From assembly GCA_964462985.1 (NCBI GenBank), contig CAYXAA010000021.1, positions 1-64,000 on the forward strand: a DNA stretch of 64,000 nt, written 5' to 3'. Positions 24,293 to 33,930 of the stretch are shown here, one piece after another. Below the pieces are notes generated by a model. That model searched no databases. It had not been told where the DNA came from and saw only the letters and a list, made by a program, of their open reading frames with translations. The DNA is from CAYXAA01 sp964462985. Its GTDB lineage: Bacteria > Pseudomonadota > Alphaproteobacteria > Rhizobiales > Stappiaceae. Within the stretch, counting starts at the first letter, position 1; each line of letters begins with the position of its first letter. Both the position numbers and the translations under genes were made by a program.

Positions 24293-26935
24293 ATGAACAT
24301 CGTCATTGTCGAATCGCCGGCCAAAGCCAAGACAATCAACAAATATCTCGGCGCCGACTATCACGTGCTCGCCTCTTACGGCCACGTCCGGGATCTCCCG
24401 GCGAAGGACGGCTCCGTGCAGCCGGATGACGATTTTTCGATGAGCTGGGAGGTGGACAGCAAGGCACAGAAGCGCCTCAACGAGATCGCCCGGGCCGTCA
24501 AGGATGCCGACCGCCTGATCCTCGCCACCGACCCTGACCGCGAAGGTGAGGCAATCTCCTGGCACGTGCTCCAGGTGCTGCAATCCAAGCGCGTGCTGAA
24601 GGACAAGCCGGTCGAGCGCGTCGTCTTCAACGCCATCACCAAGCAGGCGATCCTGGAGGCGATGCAGAACCCGCGGCCGATCGATGCTCCGCTCGTCGAT
24701 GCCTATCTCGCCCGCCGTGCGCTCGATTACCTGGTGGGCTTCACGCTGTCGCCGGTGCTGTGGCGCAAGCTCCCCGGCGCCCGCTCGGCCGGTAGGGTGC
24801 AGTCGGTGGCACTGCGCCTGGTCTGCGACCGCGAGCGCGAGATCGAAACCTTCGTCCGTCAGGAATACTGGTCGATCCTCGCCAACCTGAAGACCTCGGC
24901 CGGCGAAGCGCTGCAGGCTCGCCTGGCGGAAATTGACGGCCGCAAGATCGGCCGGCTCGACATCAGGACCGAGGACGAGGCGAATGCGATCAAGTCCTTC
25001 CTCGAAGGCGCCGACTTCTCGGTTGCCTCGGTCGAGTCGAAGCCCCAGAAGCGTCATCCCTGGGCCCCCTTCACCACCTCCACCCTGCAACAGGAAGCGT
25101 CGCGCAAATGCGGTTTTTCCGCCCAGCGCACCATGCAGGTCGCGCAAAGGCTCTATGAGGGTGTCGACGTCGGCGGCGAGACTGTCGGTCTGATCACCTA
25201 CATGCGAACCGACGGCGTCCAGATTGCAGGCGAGGCGATCGCCGCGGCACGCCGGGTGATCGGGCAGGATTACGGCGACAACTACGTTCCGGAGAAGCCG
25301 CGTCATTACTCCTCAAAGGCAAAGAACGCCCAGGAGGCCCACGAGGCCATCCGGCCGACCGACCTCGCCCGCCGGCCGCGCGATGTCCGCCGCTACCTCG
25401 ACGAGGACCAGGCGAGACTCTACGAGCTGATCTGGAAGCGCACGATCGCGAGCCAGATGGAATCGGCGGTTCTGGAGCGCACCACGATCGATATCGCGGC
25501 GACGGGCTCCGGCCGGCGCGCCGTCGTGCGCGCCACCGGCTCGGTCGTCCGATTCGACGGCTTCCTGGCACTCTACCAGGAGGGCCGCGACGACGAGGAG
25601 GACGAGGAGAACAGGCGCCTGCCGGCTGTGGCCGAAGGCGAAGCCCTCGAGCGTACCGACATCGAGGCAACCCAGCATTTCACCGAGCCGCCGCCGCGCT
25701 ACACTGAAGCGACGCTGGTGAAGAAGATGGAGGAGCTCGGCATTGGCCGCCCCTCGACGTACGCCTCGACGCTGCAGACCCTGCGCGACCGCGACTATGT
25801 CGAGCTCGACAAGAAGCGGCTCATCCCGCAGGACAAGGGCAGGCTCGTCATTGCCTTCCTCGAAAGCTTCTTCGACCGCTATGTGGAGTACGACTTTACC
25901 GCGGATCTCGAGGAGAAGCTCGATAGGATCTCGGCCGGTGACCTGTCGTGGAAGGACGTTCTGCGCGAGTTCTGGCGCGACTTCTCGGCCGCCGTCGATG
26001 GCATCAAGGACCTGCGCGTCGCCCAGGTCCTCGACGCTCTGAATGAAATTCTCGGGCCCCATATCTTCCCCGACAAAGGCGACGGCAGCGACCCGCGCGC
26101 CTGTCCGTCCTGTGGCAGCGGGCAGCTTTCCCTTAAGGTTGGCCGCTTCGGCGCCTTCATCGGCTGCTCCAACTATCCGGAATGCAACTACACGCGCCAG
26201 ATTGCCCAGAACGGCGACGGCGAGGCCGATGCCGGCAACGACGGGCCGAAGCTGCTCGGCCAGGACCCGGAGACCGGCCTTGACGTCACGCTGCGCGCCG
26301 GCCGTTTCGGGCCTTACGTTCAACTCGGTGAGGAAGCCAAGCCGAAGCGCGCGTCCCTGCCCCGCGGCTGGTCGGCCGCCGACATGGACCTCGACAAGGC
26401 GCTGAAGCTGCTCACGCTGCCGCGCGAGGTCGGCCCGCATCCGGAAGACGGCAAGATGATCACGGCCGGCATCGGCCGCTATGGACCGTTCGTGCTGCAT
26501 GATGGCACCTACGCCAACCTGAGCAGCCCGGACGAGGTGTTCTCGGTCGGAATCAACCGCGCCGTGGATGCGCTTGCCCAGAAGCGGGCGTCCGGCAAGG
26601 GCGGCCGCGGCGCGAGCGCTGCGCCCCTGCGCACGCTCGGAGAGCATCCGGACGGCGGCGCCATTGCCGTTTATGAGGGCCGCTACGGACCCTATGTCAA
26701 ATGGGAGAAGGTCAACGCCACCCTGCCCAAGACGGCAGACCCGGCGACCGTCACGCTGGAAGAGGCCCTGGGACTGATCGCCGACAAGGCGGCGAAATCG
26801 GGGAAGGGCACGAAGAAGGCGGCGACCAAAAAGACCGCGACGAAGAAGCCGGCTGCCACCAAAAAGCCGGCAGCGAAGGCAACGGCATCGAGCGCCACCC
26901 GAAAGAAAGCGGCCGTCAGCGCCACGGACGATTGA
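24293..26935 (+). CDS. topA: DNA topoisomerase I
   Basis: An 880-residue type IA topoisomerase that relaxes negative supercoils. The TOPRIM domain begins MNIVIVESPAKAK; the active-site tyrosine is Y303 in I-T-Y-M-R-T-D-G. One zinc-ribbon with C604-x2-C607 and a second pair in G-C-S-N-Y-P-E-C follows, then several TopoI C-terminal repeats (G-R-F-G-P-Y-V, G-R-Y-G-P-F-V, G-R-Y-G-P-Y-V). The last 45 or so residues are a Lys/Ala-rich tail. The ATG at 24293 gives the exact family start; the frame is open upstream by 33 codons without similarity. Confidence 0.97.
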   Translation: MNIVIVESPAKAKTINKYLGADYHVLASYGHVRDLPAKDGSVQPDDDFSMSWEVDSKAQKRLNEIARAVKDADRLILATDPDREGEAISWHVLQVLQSKRVLKDKPVERVVFNAITKQAILEAMQNPRPIDAPLVDAYLARRALDYLVGFTLSPVLWRKLPGARSAGRVQSVALRLVCDREREIETFVRQEYWSILANLKTSAGEALQARLAEIDGRKIGRLDIRTEDEANAIKSFLEGADFSVASVESKPQKRHPWAPFTTSTLQQEASRKCGFSAQRTMQVAQRLYEGVDVGGETVGLITYMRTDGVQIAGEAIAAARRVIGQDYGDNYVPEKPRHYSSKAKNAQEAHEAIRPTDLARRPRDVRRYLDEDQARLYELIWKRTIASQMESAVLERTTIDIAATGSGRRAVVRATGSVVRFDGFLALYQEGRDDEEDEENRRLPAVAEGEALERTDIEATQHFTEPPPRYTEATLVKKMEELGIGRPSTYASTLQTLRDRDYVELDKKRLIPQDKGRLVIAFLESFFDRYVEYDFTADLEEKLDRISAGDLSWKDVLREFWRDFSAAVDGIKDLRVAQVLDALNEILGPHIFPDKGDGSDPRACPSCGSGQLSLKVGRFGAFIGCSNYPECNYTRQIAQNGDGEADAGNDGPKLLGQDPETGLDVTLRAGRFGPYVQLGEEAKPKRASLPRGWSAADMDLDKALKLLTLPREVGPHPEDGKMITAGIGRYGPFVLHDGTYANLSSPDEVFSVGINRAVDALAQKRASGKGGRGASAAPLRTLGEHPDGGAIAVYEGRYGPYVKWEKVNATLPKTADPATVTLEEALGLIADKAAKSGKGTKKAATKKTATKKPAATKKPAAKATASSATRKKAAVSATDD

Positions 26936-26936
26936 T

Positions 26937-29240
26937 TTGACCGGCGAAAAGCCCGCCAGGCCGAAACAGAGCAAGAAGAAGGATGCCTCGACCGGCGAGC
27001 TGCCGAGCCGGGAGGAGATCCTTGCCTTTATCGCCGACCAGCCCGGCAAGGTCGGAAAACGGGAGATCGCCAAGCACTTCGGCATCAAGGGCGGCGGTCG
27101 CATCCATCTCAAGCGCGTGCTGCGCGATCTCGCCGACGAGGGCGTGATCGAAAAGCGGCAGAGCCGGCTGATGCGGCCGGGCGACCTGCCGCCCGTGCTC
27201 GTCGTCACGCTCGTCGCCCGCGACACCGACGGCGAGCTGCTGGGCGAGCCGGTCAAATGGGACGAGGAGGAGCACGGCCCCGCACCCAAGCTCCTGGTGC
27301 TGCCGGACCGTCGGCGCCCCGGCCCGGCGGGCGGGCTCGGCGACCGTGCGCTGGTCAGGCTTGTCGACATCGATCCGGGCCAGGAGGCTGTCCGCTCCGC
27401 CCGCATCATCAAGCTTCTTGAGCGCCAGCAGGCGGCCGTGCTCGGCATCCTGCGACTCGATCCGAAGTTCGGAGCCCGGCTGGAGCCGGTCGACCGCCGC
27501 CAGAAGGAAGTCGAGATCGACACGGCCGATCTGAAAGGGGCGGCCGACGGTGATCTCGTCAGCGTCGAGATCCGCCGCGCCGGCCGCTACGGCCTGCCGC
27601 GCGGCCGTATCGTGACCCGAATCGGCTCGATGAACTCGGAAATGGCGGTGTCCGAGATCGCCTTGCACACCCACGGCATTCCGCATGTCTTTCCCGCCGC
27701 CGTGCTCGCGGAGGCGGATGCGGCCGAACCGGTTCGTCCGGACGGCCGCGAGGACTGGCGCACGCTACCGCTGATCACGATCGATCCGCCGGACGCCAAG
27801 GACCACGACGATGCGGTCCATGCAATGGCCGACAACGACCCCGGCAATCCGGACGGCCATGTCGTTACGGTCGCGATCGCCGATGTTGCCCATTACGTGA
27901 GGCCAGGCTCTGCGCTCGACCGCGAGGCCCATTTACGCGGCAACTCGGTCTACTTTCCGGACCGTGTCATCCCGATGCTGCCCGAACGCATCTCCAACGA
28001 CCTGTGCTCGCTGCGCGAGAACGAGGACCGGCCGGCGCTGGCCGTTCGCATGTGGTTCGATGCCTCCGGCCGCAAGACGGCCCACAGCTTCCACCGCATC
28101 ATGATGCGCTCGGCCGCGAAGCTGTCCTACCAGCAGGCCCAGGCTGCGATCGACGGCCGGCCCGACGACAAGTCCGCCCCCCTGCTCGACGACATCCTGA
28201 AGCCGCTATGGGCCGCCTATGGCTGTTTAAAGCGCGGGCGCGACGCCCGGGAGCCGCTCGACCTCGACCTGCCGGAACGCAAGATCCGCCTCAAACCCGA
28301 CGGCACCGTCGACAGCGTCTACATCCCCGAACGTCTCGACGCCCACAAGCTGATCGAGGAGTTCATGATCCAGGCCAACGTCGCGGCCGCCGAGACCCTT
28401 GAGCAGAAGAAGACTCCCCTGCTCTACCGCGTTCACGACGCCTCGAGCCCGGAAAAGCTGGAGGCCCTCAAGGACTTCCTCTCCACCCTCGACATCCGCC
28501 TCGGCCAGCCGGGCGGCCTGAGGCCCGCGACCTTCAACGCCATCCTTCGCAAGGTCGCGGACACGCCGAACGCGCAGCTCGTGAACGAGGTGATCCTGCG
28601 CAGCCAGGCCCAGGCCGAGTACACGCCCGTCAACATCGGCCATTTCGGGCTCAACCTGCGCCGTTACGCCCATTTCACATCGCCGATCCGCCGCTACGCC
28701 GATCTCATCGTCCACCGCGGCCTGATCCGCGCTCTTCGTCTTGGCGACGACGGCCTGCCTCCAGGCATAGACGCAAAGCTGGAGGCGATCGGCGCCGACG
28801 TTTCTGCTGCCGAGCGTCGGGCAATGCTGGCGGAACGCGAGACGATCGATCGGCTGATCGCCCTCTGGCTTGCCGACCGGGTCGGCGCAATCTTCCGCGG
28901 CCGCATCTCCGGCGTGGTCAAGTCGGGCCTGTTTGTCCGGCTGGACGAGATCGGCGCCGACGGCTTCATTCCAGCCTCGACGATCGGCGAGGACTACTAC
29001 CACTACGACGAAAGGTCGCATTCCATGATCGGCCGTTCGACGGGAGAAACCTTCCAACTCGGCTATGCTGTCGAGGTCCGCCTGGTCGAAGCAGCGCCGT
29101 TTGCCGGTGCGCTGCGATTTGAACTCCTGACACCGGGCCGCTATCTGAAGGGCAGAGCAACTGACCGCCGGGCATCCAGCCGGAGCGAGAAGCGCCGCCG
29201 GAGCGTCGCTGCGCGCAAGAAAAAGGAATCACTCCGATGA
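26937..29240 (+). CDS. rnr: ribonuclease R
   Basis: A 767-residue 3'-5' exoribonuclease of the RNB family that degrades structured RNA. An N-terminal winged-helix (R-E-E-I-L-A-F-I, then K-R-E-I-A-K-H-F-G-I-K-G) precedes cold-shock-like domains, the catalytic RNB core with I-D-P-P-D-A-K-D-H-D-D-A-V (around 282-294) and H-F-T-S-P-I-R-R-Y-A-D-L, and an S1 domain at about 640-725. A basic tail closes the protein. The start is TTG, one base after the topA stop; no nearby ATG preserves the N-terminal domain. Confidence 0.95.
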   Translation: MTGEKPARPKQSKKKDASTGELPSREEILAFIADQPGKVGKREIAKHFGIKGGGRIHLKRVLRDLADEGVIEKRQSRLMRPGDLPPVLVVTLVARDTDGELLGEPVKWDEEEHGPAPKLLVLPDRRRPGPAGGLGDRALVRLVDIDPGQEAVRSARIIKLLERQQAAVLGILRLDPKFGARLEPVDRRQKEVEIDTADLKGAADGDLVSVEIRRAGRYGLPRGRIVTRIGSMNSEMAVSEIALHTHGIPHVFPAAVLAEADAAEPVRPDGREDWRTLPLITIDPPDAKDHDDAVHAMADNDPGNPDGHVVTVAIADVAHYVRPGSALDREAHLRGNSVYFPDRVIPMLPERISNDLCSLRENEDRPALAVRMWFDASGRKTAHSFHRIMMRSAAKLSYQQAQAAIDGRPDDKSAPLLDDILKPLWAAYGCLKRGRDAREPLDLDLPERKIRLKPDGTVDSVYIPERLDAHKLIEEFMIQANVAAAETLEQKKTPLLYRVHDASSPEKLEALKDFLSTLDIRLGQPGGLRPATFNAILRKVADTPNAQLVNEVILRSQAQAEYTPVNIGHFGLNLRRYAHFTSPIRRYADLIVHRGLIRALRLGDDGLPPGIDAKLEAIGADVSAAERRAMLAERETIDRLIALWLADRVGAIFRGRISGVVKSGLFVRLDEIGADGFIPASTIGEDYYHYDERSHSMIGRSTGETFQLGYAVEVRLVEAAPFAGALRFELLTPGRYLKGRATDRRASSRSEKRRRSVAARKKKESLR

Positions 29241-29695
29241 CCGTCACTTACGGCACGATCGCAGCCGCCGCGGCTGACCGGCCCAAACGCGAGGTGATGC
29301 CGGCGATACTGCGCGGCGTCCGGTGCCGCTGCCCGGCCTGCGGCGACGGGCAGGTCTTCAACGGCTACCTCAAGGTACGGCCCGTCTGCGACGCCTGCGG
29401 CGAGGAACTGCACCATCAGCGGGCCGACGATGCCCCGCCCTATTTCACCATCATGATCCTCGGGCATCTGATCGTTCCCCTGGCGCTGGCCCTGGAGGTC
29501 GCCTTCATGCCGCCGCTGTGGGTACACATGGCGCTGTGGATTCCCCTCAGCATCGTGACGGCACTTGCGCTGCTCAAGCCGATCAAGGGCGGGCTGGTCG
29601 GGCTGCAATGGGCGCTCTACATGCACGGCTTCGACCCGCGAGCGCGCGAGACCGGGGATGCGGTATTTCATCACGGCAGTGGAGCGGCGCCGTGA
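29237..29695 (+). CDS. DUF983 family membrane protein
   Basis: A 152-residue protein of the DUF983 family. A zinc-ribbon-like pair C-R-C-P-A-C and C-D-A-C-G-E-E-L-H-H precedes two membrane helices (about 70-92 and 97-115), as in other family members. Function is unknown; the family commonly sits between rnr and a nudix gene in Hyphomicrobiales. It overlaps rnr by four bases (ATGA) and the next gene by four (GTGA). Confidence 0.88.
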   Translation: MTVTYGTIAAAAADRPKREVMPAILRGVRCRCPACGDGQVFNGYLKVRPVCDACGEELHHQRADDAPPYFTIMILGHLIVPLALALEVAFMPPLWVHMALWIPLSIVTALALLKPIKGGLVGLQWALYMHGFDPRARETGDAVFHHGSGAAP

Positions 29696-30438
29696 GGCCA
29701 GAGGAACTGACCGCACGGCTGAACGAGGTCGAGCGCGATCGGTCGGGACCCAACATCCGTCCCAGTGACGCCGCGACCCTGCTCATTCTCGATCGTGCGT
29801 CCGACGGCACAACCAAGGTTCTGATGGGCCGGCGCCATATGCGCCACCGCTTCATGCCGGGCAAGTTCGTCTTCCCGGGAGGCCGGCTCGATCCTGGTGA
29901 TAGCCGCGTTCCGGTGGTCTCCGAATACCACCCGGACGTGGCCCGCAAGCTCGCGCTGGAGATGAAGGGCCCCAAGTCGGCCGCCCGGGCCCGTGCGCTT
30001 GGCGTCGCAGCCGTCCGCGAAACCTACGAGGAAGCCGGGATTTTCGTCGGCAGCCGCTGCGATATCCCCTGGCGCGGCAAGGGCGATTTTGCAGCCTTCT
30101 CCGACCGCGGCCTCAAGCCCGACCTTGCTCCGCTGCGGCTCGTGGGCCGCGCCATCACGCCGCCGCGCCGCCCGCGCCGGTTCGACACCCGGTTCCTCGC
30201 GGTCTTCGCCGACCACGTCGCCGACCGTCTGCCCGAGGGCACCGGCCCTTCGGGTGAGCTCGAGGAGGTGCACTGGCTCACCCTCGATGATGCCAAGACG
30301 CTTGACCTCCCGACCATCACGCTCACGATCATCGAAGAGTTGCAGCGCCGCCTTGCCGACGACAGGGATCTCGCCCCGTCGACGCCTGCGCCCTATTACT
30401 ACTGGCGCGGCAAGGGTTTCATCCGCACGGAACTGTAG
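29692..30438 (+). CDS. NUDIX hydrolase
   Basis: A 248-residue NUDIX-fold hydrolase. The catalytic box is present in the variant form A-V-R-E-T-Y-E-E-A-G-I-F, preceded by F-V-F-P-G-G-R-L-D. The long insert between those two motifs (about 45 residues) and the C-terminal Y-Y-Y-W-R-G-K-G-F resemble the CoA-pyrophosphatase-like/NUDT19-like members. Substrate unknown. The start is GTG at 29692, overlapping the DUF983 stop as GTGA; this is the only start that avoids a long overlap. Confidence 0.9.
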   Translation: MRPEELTARLNEVERDRSGPNIRPSDAATLLILDRASDGTTKVLMGRRHMRHRFMPGKFVFPGGRLDPGDSRVPVVSEYHPDVARKLALEMKGPKSAARARALGVAAVRETYEEAGIFVGSRCDIPWRGKGDFAAFSDRGLKPDLAPLRLVGRAITPPRRPRRFDTRFLAVFADHVADRLPEGTGPSGELEEVHWLTLDDAKTLDLPTITLTIIEELQRRLADDRDLAPSTPAPYYYWRGKGFIRTEL

Positions 30439-30510
30439 GACTGTCTACCGGTGTGACCGTTCTCGGCTGCCAGGATGCCGAGCGGCCGAACGGTTTGGCT
30501 AGGAGCAATC

Positions 30511-31689
30511 ATGACGGAGCGGAGCCAGGCCGAGCCGGGTGCATTCGGCATCCAGCGTGCGCTCGGCGTCGCCGCAGCGATCTCGGCAATCACCGCAGTC
30601 GGCATCGGACTTTCGGTCGGTCTGCCGCTGCTGTCGCTGACCCTTGAACAACGCGGCGTTTCGGAGTTCTGGATCGGGGTCAACGTTGCCGCAGGCGGCG
30701 TCGCCGCCCTCACCGTCACCCCGTTCACGCCCGCACTTGCCTTCCGGTTCGGCACGGCCCGCATGCTGCTGGCCGCCGCGCTCCTTGCCGCCGTCACCCT
30801 TCCGGCCTTCTATCTGGCGACCGCGTTCTGGGTGTGGTTCCCGCTGCGCCTGATCTTCTCCGGTGCAATCACCGCCGCCTTCGTTCTGTCGGAATACTGG
30901 ATCAACGCGCTTGCCCCGAACGCGCGGCGTGGACTGATCATGGGGATCTATGCCACCGTGCTGTCGATCGGCTTCGCCACCGGGCCCGTGCTGTTCGCGG
31001 TGGTGGGCGTTGAGGGTATCACGCCCTACATCGCCGGAGCGGCGGTTCTGGCCGCCGCCGCCATTCCCGTTGTCCTCGCTCGCGACACCGAGCCGGCGGG
31101 CCATTCCCGGTCGTCGGCGCCGATCCGCCGCTATCTGCTGGCCGCGCCGCTGGCGACACTCGCCGCATTCGTGTTCGGTTCCGTCGAATCCGGTTCGATG
31201 TCGCTGCTGCCGGTCTTTGGCGTCCAGTCCGGCTTCTCCGGGGTCGATTCGGCCCTGCTGGTGTCGGCGGTGGTCGCGGGCAACGTCCTGCTGCAGATCC
31301 CCCTCGGTCTCGCTGCCGACCGCTACGACCGTCGCCACCTGCTGCTGGCCTGTGCTCTGATCGGCGCCGGCGGCGCGCTGATGATGCCGCTCGCCGCAAC
31401 GGATTATTTCTGGCTTTGCGCGCTTTTGTTCGTCTGGGGCGGCGTCGTTGCCGGCCTCTATACCGTCGGCCTGACCCAGCTCGGGTCGCGCTACGAGGGC
31501 GGCGACCTCGCCGGGGCCAATGCCGCGTTCGTGCTGATGTACTCTCTCGGCATGCTGGCCGGTCCGGCGGCCATGGGCACCGGACTGTCCATCGGCGGAC
31601 CGGACGGGTTGCCGCTCGTCGTCGCCGCCCTGTTTGCGCTCTATGCGGCGGTGGCCGTGTGGCGGATCGCCTCGCGGCGCAAGGATTGA
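30511..31689 (+). CDS. MFS transporter
   Basis: A 392-residue major facilitator superfamily permease with twelve predicted membrane helices. The loop 2-3 region (F-T-P-A-L-A-F-R-F-G-T) and the mid-protein loop A-D-R-Y-D-R-R-H-L-L are the MFS signature positions. The pattern L-S-E-Y-W-I-N-A-L-A-P resembles the YcaD-like sugar/drug transporter group. Substrate unknown. TAGGAG six bases before the ATG at 30511 decides the start over an upstream codon at 30475. Confidence 0.88.
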   Translation: MTERSQAEPGAFGIQRALGVAAAISAITAVGIGLSVGLPLLSLTLEQRGVSEFWIGVNVAAGGVAALTVTPFTPALAFRFGTARMLLAAALLAAVTLPAFYLATAFWVWFPLRLIFSGAITAAFVLSEYWINALAPNARRGLIMGIYATVLSIGFATGPVLFAVVGVEGITPYIAGAAVLAAAAIPVVLARDTEPAGHSRSSAPIRRYLLAAPLATLAAFVFGSVESGSMSLLPVFGVQSGFSGVDSALLVSAVVAGNVLLQIPLGLAADRYDRRHLLLACALIGAGGALMMPLAATDYFWLCALLFVWGGVVAGLYTVGLTQLGSRYEGGDLAGANAAFVLMYSLGMLAGPAAMGTGLSIGGPDGLPLVVAALFALYAAVAVWRIASRRKD

Positions 31690-31711
31690 TACCGCGCTTG
31701 CGATCGCGTGC

Positions 31712-31739
31712 TTGACATCGAACGCGCGATCCTTATGGT
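31712..31739 (+). promoter_or_regulatory. sigma-70-type promoter of rpmG
   Basis: A consensus -35 TTGACA (31712-31717) is followed after 16 bases by TATGGT (31734-31739). It lies between the MFS stop and rpmG and leaves a leader of roughly 90 bases. Confidence 0.7.
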
Positions 31740-31835
31740 GCGCGCTGATTTCTCACGGATCGCCCGGCCGTTCCCGCCGCCAAAGCGCGGCGCGAAACCA
31801 GTTCGGGCCAACGAACGTTTCTGAGGACCAAGCGG

Positions 31836-32003
31836 ATGGCCAAGGCGACCACCATCAAGATCCGGCTCGTTTCGACGGCCGACACCGGCTTTTTCTACGT
31901 CACCAAGAAGAACTCCCGCACCATGACCGACAAGATGGTCAAGCGGAAGTACGACCCGGTTGCCAAGAAGCACGTCGAGTTCCGCGAAGCCAAGATCAAG
32001 TAG
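31836..32003 (+). CDS. rpmG: 50S ribosomal protein L33
   Basis: A 55-residue ribosomal protein of the large subunit, starting MAKATTIKIRLVSTADTG and ending R-E-A-K-I-K. The Y-V-T-K-K-N-S-R-T-M-T-D-K-M and K-K-Y-D-P-like (K-R-K-Y-D-P-V-A-K-K-H) motifs are standard for the cysteine-free L33 of alphaproteobacteria. GAGGA lies upstream of the ATG. The gene has its own promoter and terminator. Confidence 0.97.
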   Translation: MAKATTIKIRLVSTADTGFFYVTKKNSRTMTDKMVKRKYDPVAKKHVEFREAKIK

Positions 32004-32040
32004 CCACGCGATCGACGGTCGCCCACGGGCGGCAGACAAG

Positions 32041-32064
32041 GGGCGCTTCGGCGCCCTTTTTTTT
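32041..32064 (+). terminator. rho-independent terminator of rpmG
   Basis: The hairpin GGGCGC-TTCG-GCGCCC with a stable tetraloop is directly followed by eight T. It lies 37 bases after the rpmG stop. Confidence 0.95.
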
Positions 32065-32553
32065 GTCTGTCTCGGCGCCATCATCTCGGCTGGCTGGCCG
32101 AACGCCGGCAGCCAGGAGTGCGTCTCCACGGCCCTCCCCGACACGGAGATCCATTGCGCATCCGCTCGCCAGGTGTCGGCCCGGGAGGGCAGCCTCCCGC
32201 GGTTCGGCGTGACGCCCGCAGCGCGCGGCGATCAGAACGACGTTGCTTTTGCGATGGTGGTCGGCGCGGCGCAGATCCTACGAGGAGGCCACTCTGAATC
32301 CACGCCGCGACCGACCGGCCCCACGGACCCAGGAGATGCGGCGGACCTGAGCGTTCCGTAGGGTGTTCCTGCCGCATCGGATCGCGCCCGTCCGTCGATC
32401 CAGACAGCCGGACAGTATCCGTCAAGGTTGTTGCGGCATCCTTGCTGCCGACACACTAGCGACAGGTCACGCGGCGAATCAACACGGCCACTCGGTTGGC
32501 GCGGAATTTATTTAAAACTTTAGTAAAGCAATATGGTTACTTGGCCGCGGCCA
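32065..32553. other. intergenic region between rpmG and pleD
   Basis: About 490 bases between two convergent transcripts. A 130-codon open frame crosses the rpmG terminator but has no ribosome binding site or recognisable protein pattern. An AT-rich patch with TTTAAAACTTTAGTAAAG lies near 32508. I see nothing else. Confidence 0.45.
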
Positions 32554-33915
32554 TCACGCAACTTCGGAAACGACGCGGTTGCGGCCGTCGCGCTTGGCCG
32601 CATAGAGCGCCTTGTCCGCCCGCTTCAGCAGCCGTTCTGCCGTGTCGCCGGCACCGTTGTAGGTCGCCACCCCGACGCTTGCCGTCACGGTGATCGCCTT
32701 GCTGCCGCCGAGGATCTGGAACGGCTCGCTGCCGATGATGCGGCGCACCCGCTCGGCCACGACGCCGGCCACGGCCGCGCTGGTGTCTGGCATCACGATC
32801 ACGAATTCTTCGCCGCCGAGCCGGGCGGCGAGGTCGAGGCCGCGGATGTTGATCCTGACGCGGCGAGCAAACTCCCGGAGCACGTCATCGCCGGCGTCAT
32901 GGCCGTGGGTGTCGTTCACCGCCTTGAAGAAATCGATGTCGAGCATCAGCACCGAGAGGTCACCGGCGCGCTCCATGGTCCCGTGCACCAGCGTCCGCAG
33001 ATGGGTCTCCAGGTAGCGCCGGTTGTGCAGCCCGGTCAGGGCGTCGGTGATCGCCAGCGTGATCGTGCGCTGAGCGTCGCTGACGAGCCGGTCATTGGCG
33101 TGCTTGCGGGCAATCTGGCCGCGGGCGCGCAGCCTGAACTCGTTCTTCTCGACCGGCCGAGTGACATAGTCGTTCACGCCGAGTTCCAGTCCACGCATCA
33201 GCCTCGGCGTGTCGTCGGGATCGGACACCACCAGGATCGGGGTGAGCCGGGTGCGATCGAGCGCTCGAAGCTGCGACACCAGCCGCAAGGCATCGAAACA
33301 GGCCAGGGACTGGTTCAGCACCACGAGATCGAAGCCCTCCTCCGCGATGCGGAACAATGCCTGCTGCGGCTCGCCTTCGATCTCGACGCGGTGTTCCGCC
33401 GTCAGGATGTCGCGCAGCCGCTCCGCCGAGGTCGGATGGTCGTCGACCACAATGACCCGGCTGGCGCCAGCGGCTTTGGGTTCTTCGCTGCCGAGGCCGA
33501 GTTGAACCCCGGTCTCCGCACGCATGCGCAATTCATCGGTGGTCCGCTTCAGCCCGATCAGGTTCTTCACCCTCGTAACGAGGGCCATGTCGTTGATCGG
33601 TTTCGTCAGGAAGTCGTCGGCCCCCGCCTCGAAGCCGCGGATCCGGTCGCCGCTTTGGTCGAGCGCGGTGATCATCACCACAGGAATGTGGGTGGTGCGC
33701 GGGTCAGCCTTGATGCGACGGCAGGTCTCGAAGCCGTCGAGACCGGGCATCATAACGTCGAGCAGCACGACGTCACAGGGCCAGCCCGCCAGCACACGCA
33801 GGGCCTCCTGGCCGTTCTCCGCGGTCTTGACCTCGAAATATTCGGCGAGCAGACGTGCCTCGAGCAGGCGGACATTCGCCTTGACGTCGTCGACGACGAG
33901 AATGCGTCCGGTCAT
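32554..33915 (-). CDS. pleD: PleD response regulator / diguanylate cyclase
   Basis: A 453-residue cyclic-di-GMP synthase in the PleD layout. Receiver 1 (1-120) has the phospho-acceptor D53 in L-L-D-V-M-M-P-G. Receiver 2 (about 152-270) lacks the acceptor Asp (V-V-L-N-Q-S), as is known for the adaptor domain of PleD. The GGDEF domain carries G367-G-E-E-F371 and the inhibitory site R358-G-L-D361. Activation by phosphorylation-driven dimerisation and product inhibition are expected from the Caulobacter homologue. It lies 15 bases after divK in the same operon. Confidence 0.96.
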   Translation of the reverse strand: MTGRILVVDDVKANVRLLEARLLAEYFEVKTAENGQEALRVLAGWPCDVVLLDVMMPGLDGFETCRRIKADPRTTHIPVVMITALDQSGDRIRGFEAGADDFLTKPINDMALVTRVKNLIGLKRTTDELRMRAETGVQLGLGSEEPKAAGASRVIVVDDHPTSAERLRDILTAEHRVEIEGEPQQALFRIAEEGFDLVVLNQSLACFDALRLVSQLRALDRTRLTPILVVSDPDDTPRLMRGLELGVNDYVTRPVEKNEFRLRARGQIARKHANDRLVSDAQRTITLAITDALTGLHNRRYLETHLRTLVHGTMERAGDLSVLMLDIDFFKAVNDTHGHDAGDDVLREFARRVRINIRGLDLAARLGGEEFVIVMPDTSAAVAGVVAERVRRIIGSEPFQILGGSKAITVTASVGVATYNGAGDTAERLLKRADKALYAAKRDGRNRVVSEVA

Positions 33916-33930
33916 GATCGGTTCTGCCTG

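Noticed and set aside
25313..27523. Very long leftward open frame (about 736 codons) across topA and rnr
   Set aside because: It is the antisense shadow of two well-supported genes. High third-position GC keeps such frames open; the protein has no recognisable pattern.
31960..32361. 133-codon rightward frame overlapping the end of rpmG
   Set aside because: It crosses the strong rpmG terminator and has no binding site or protein-like pattern.
33400..33500. Missing phospho-acceptor in the second receiver of PleD as a possible novelty
   Set aside because: Degeneracy of this adaptor domain is a known property of PleD proteins.
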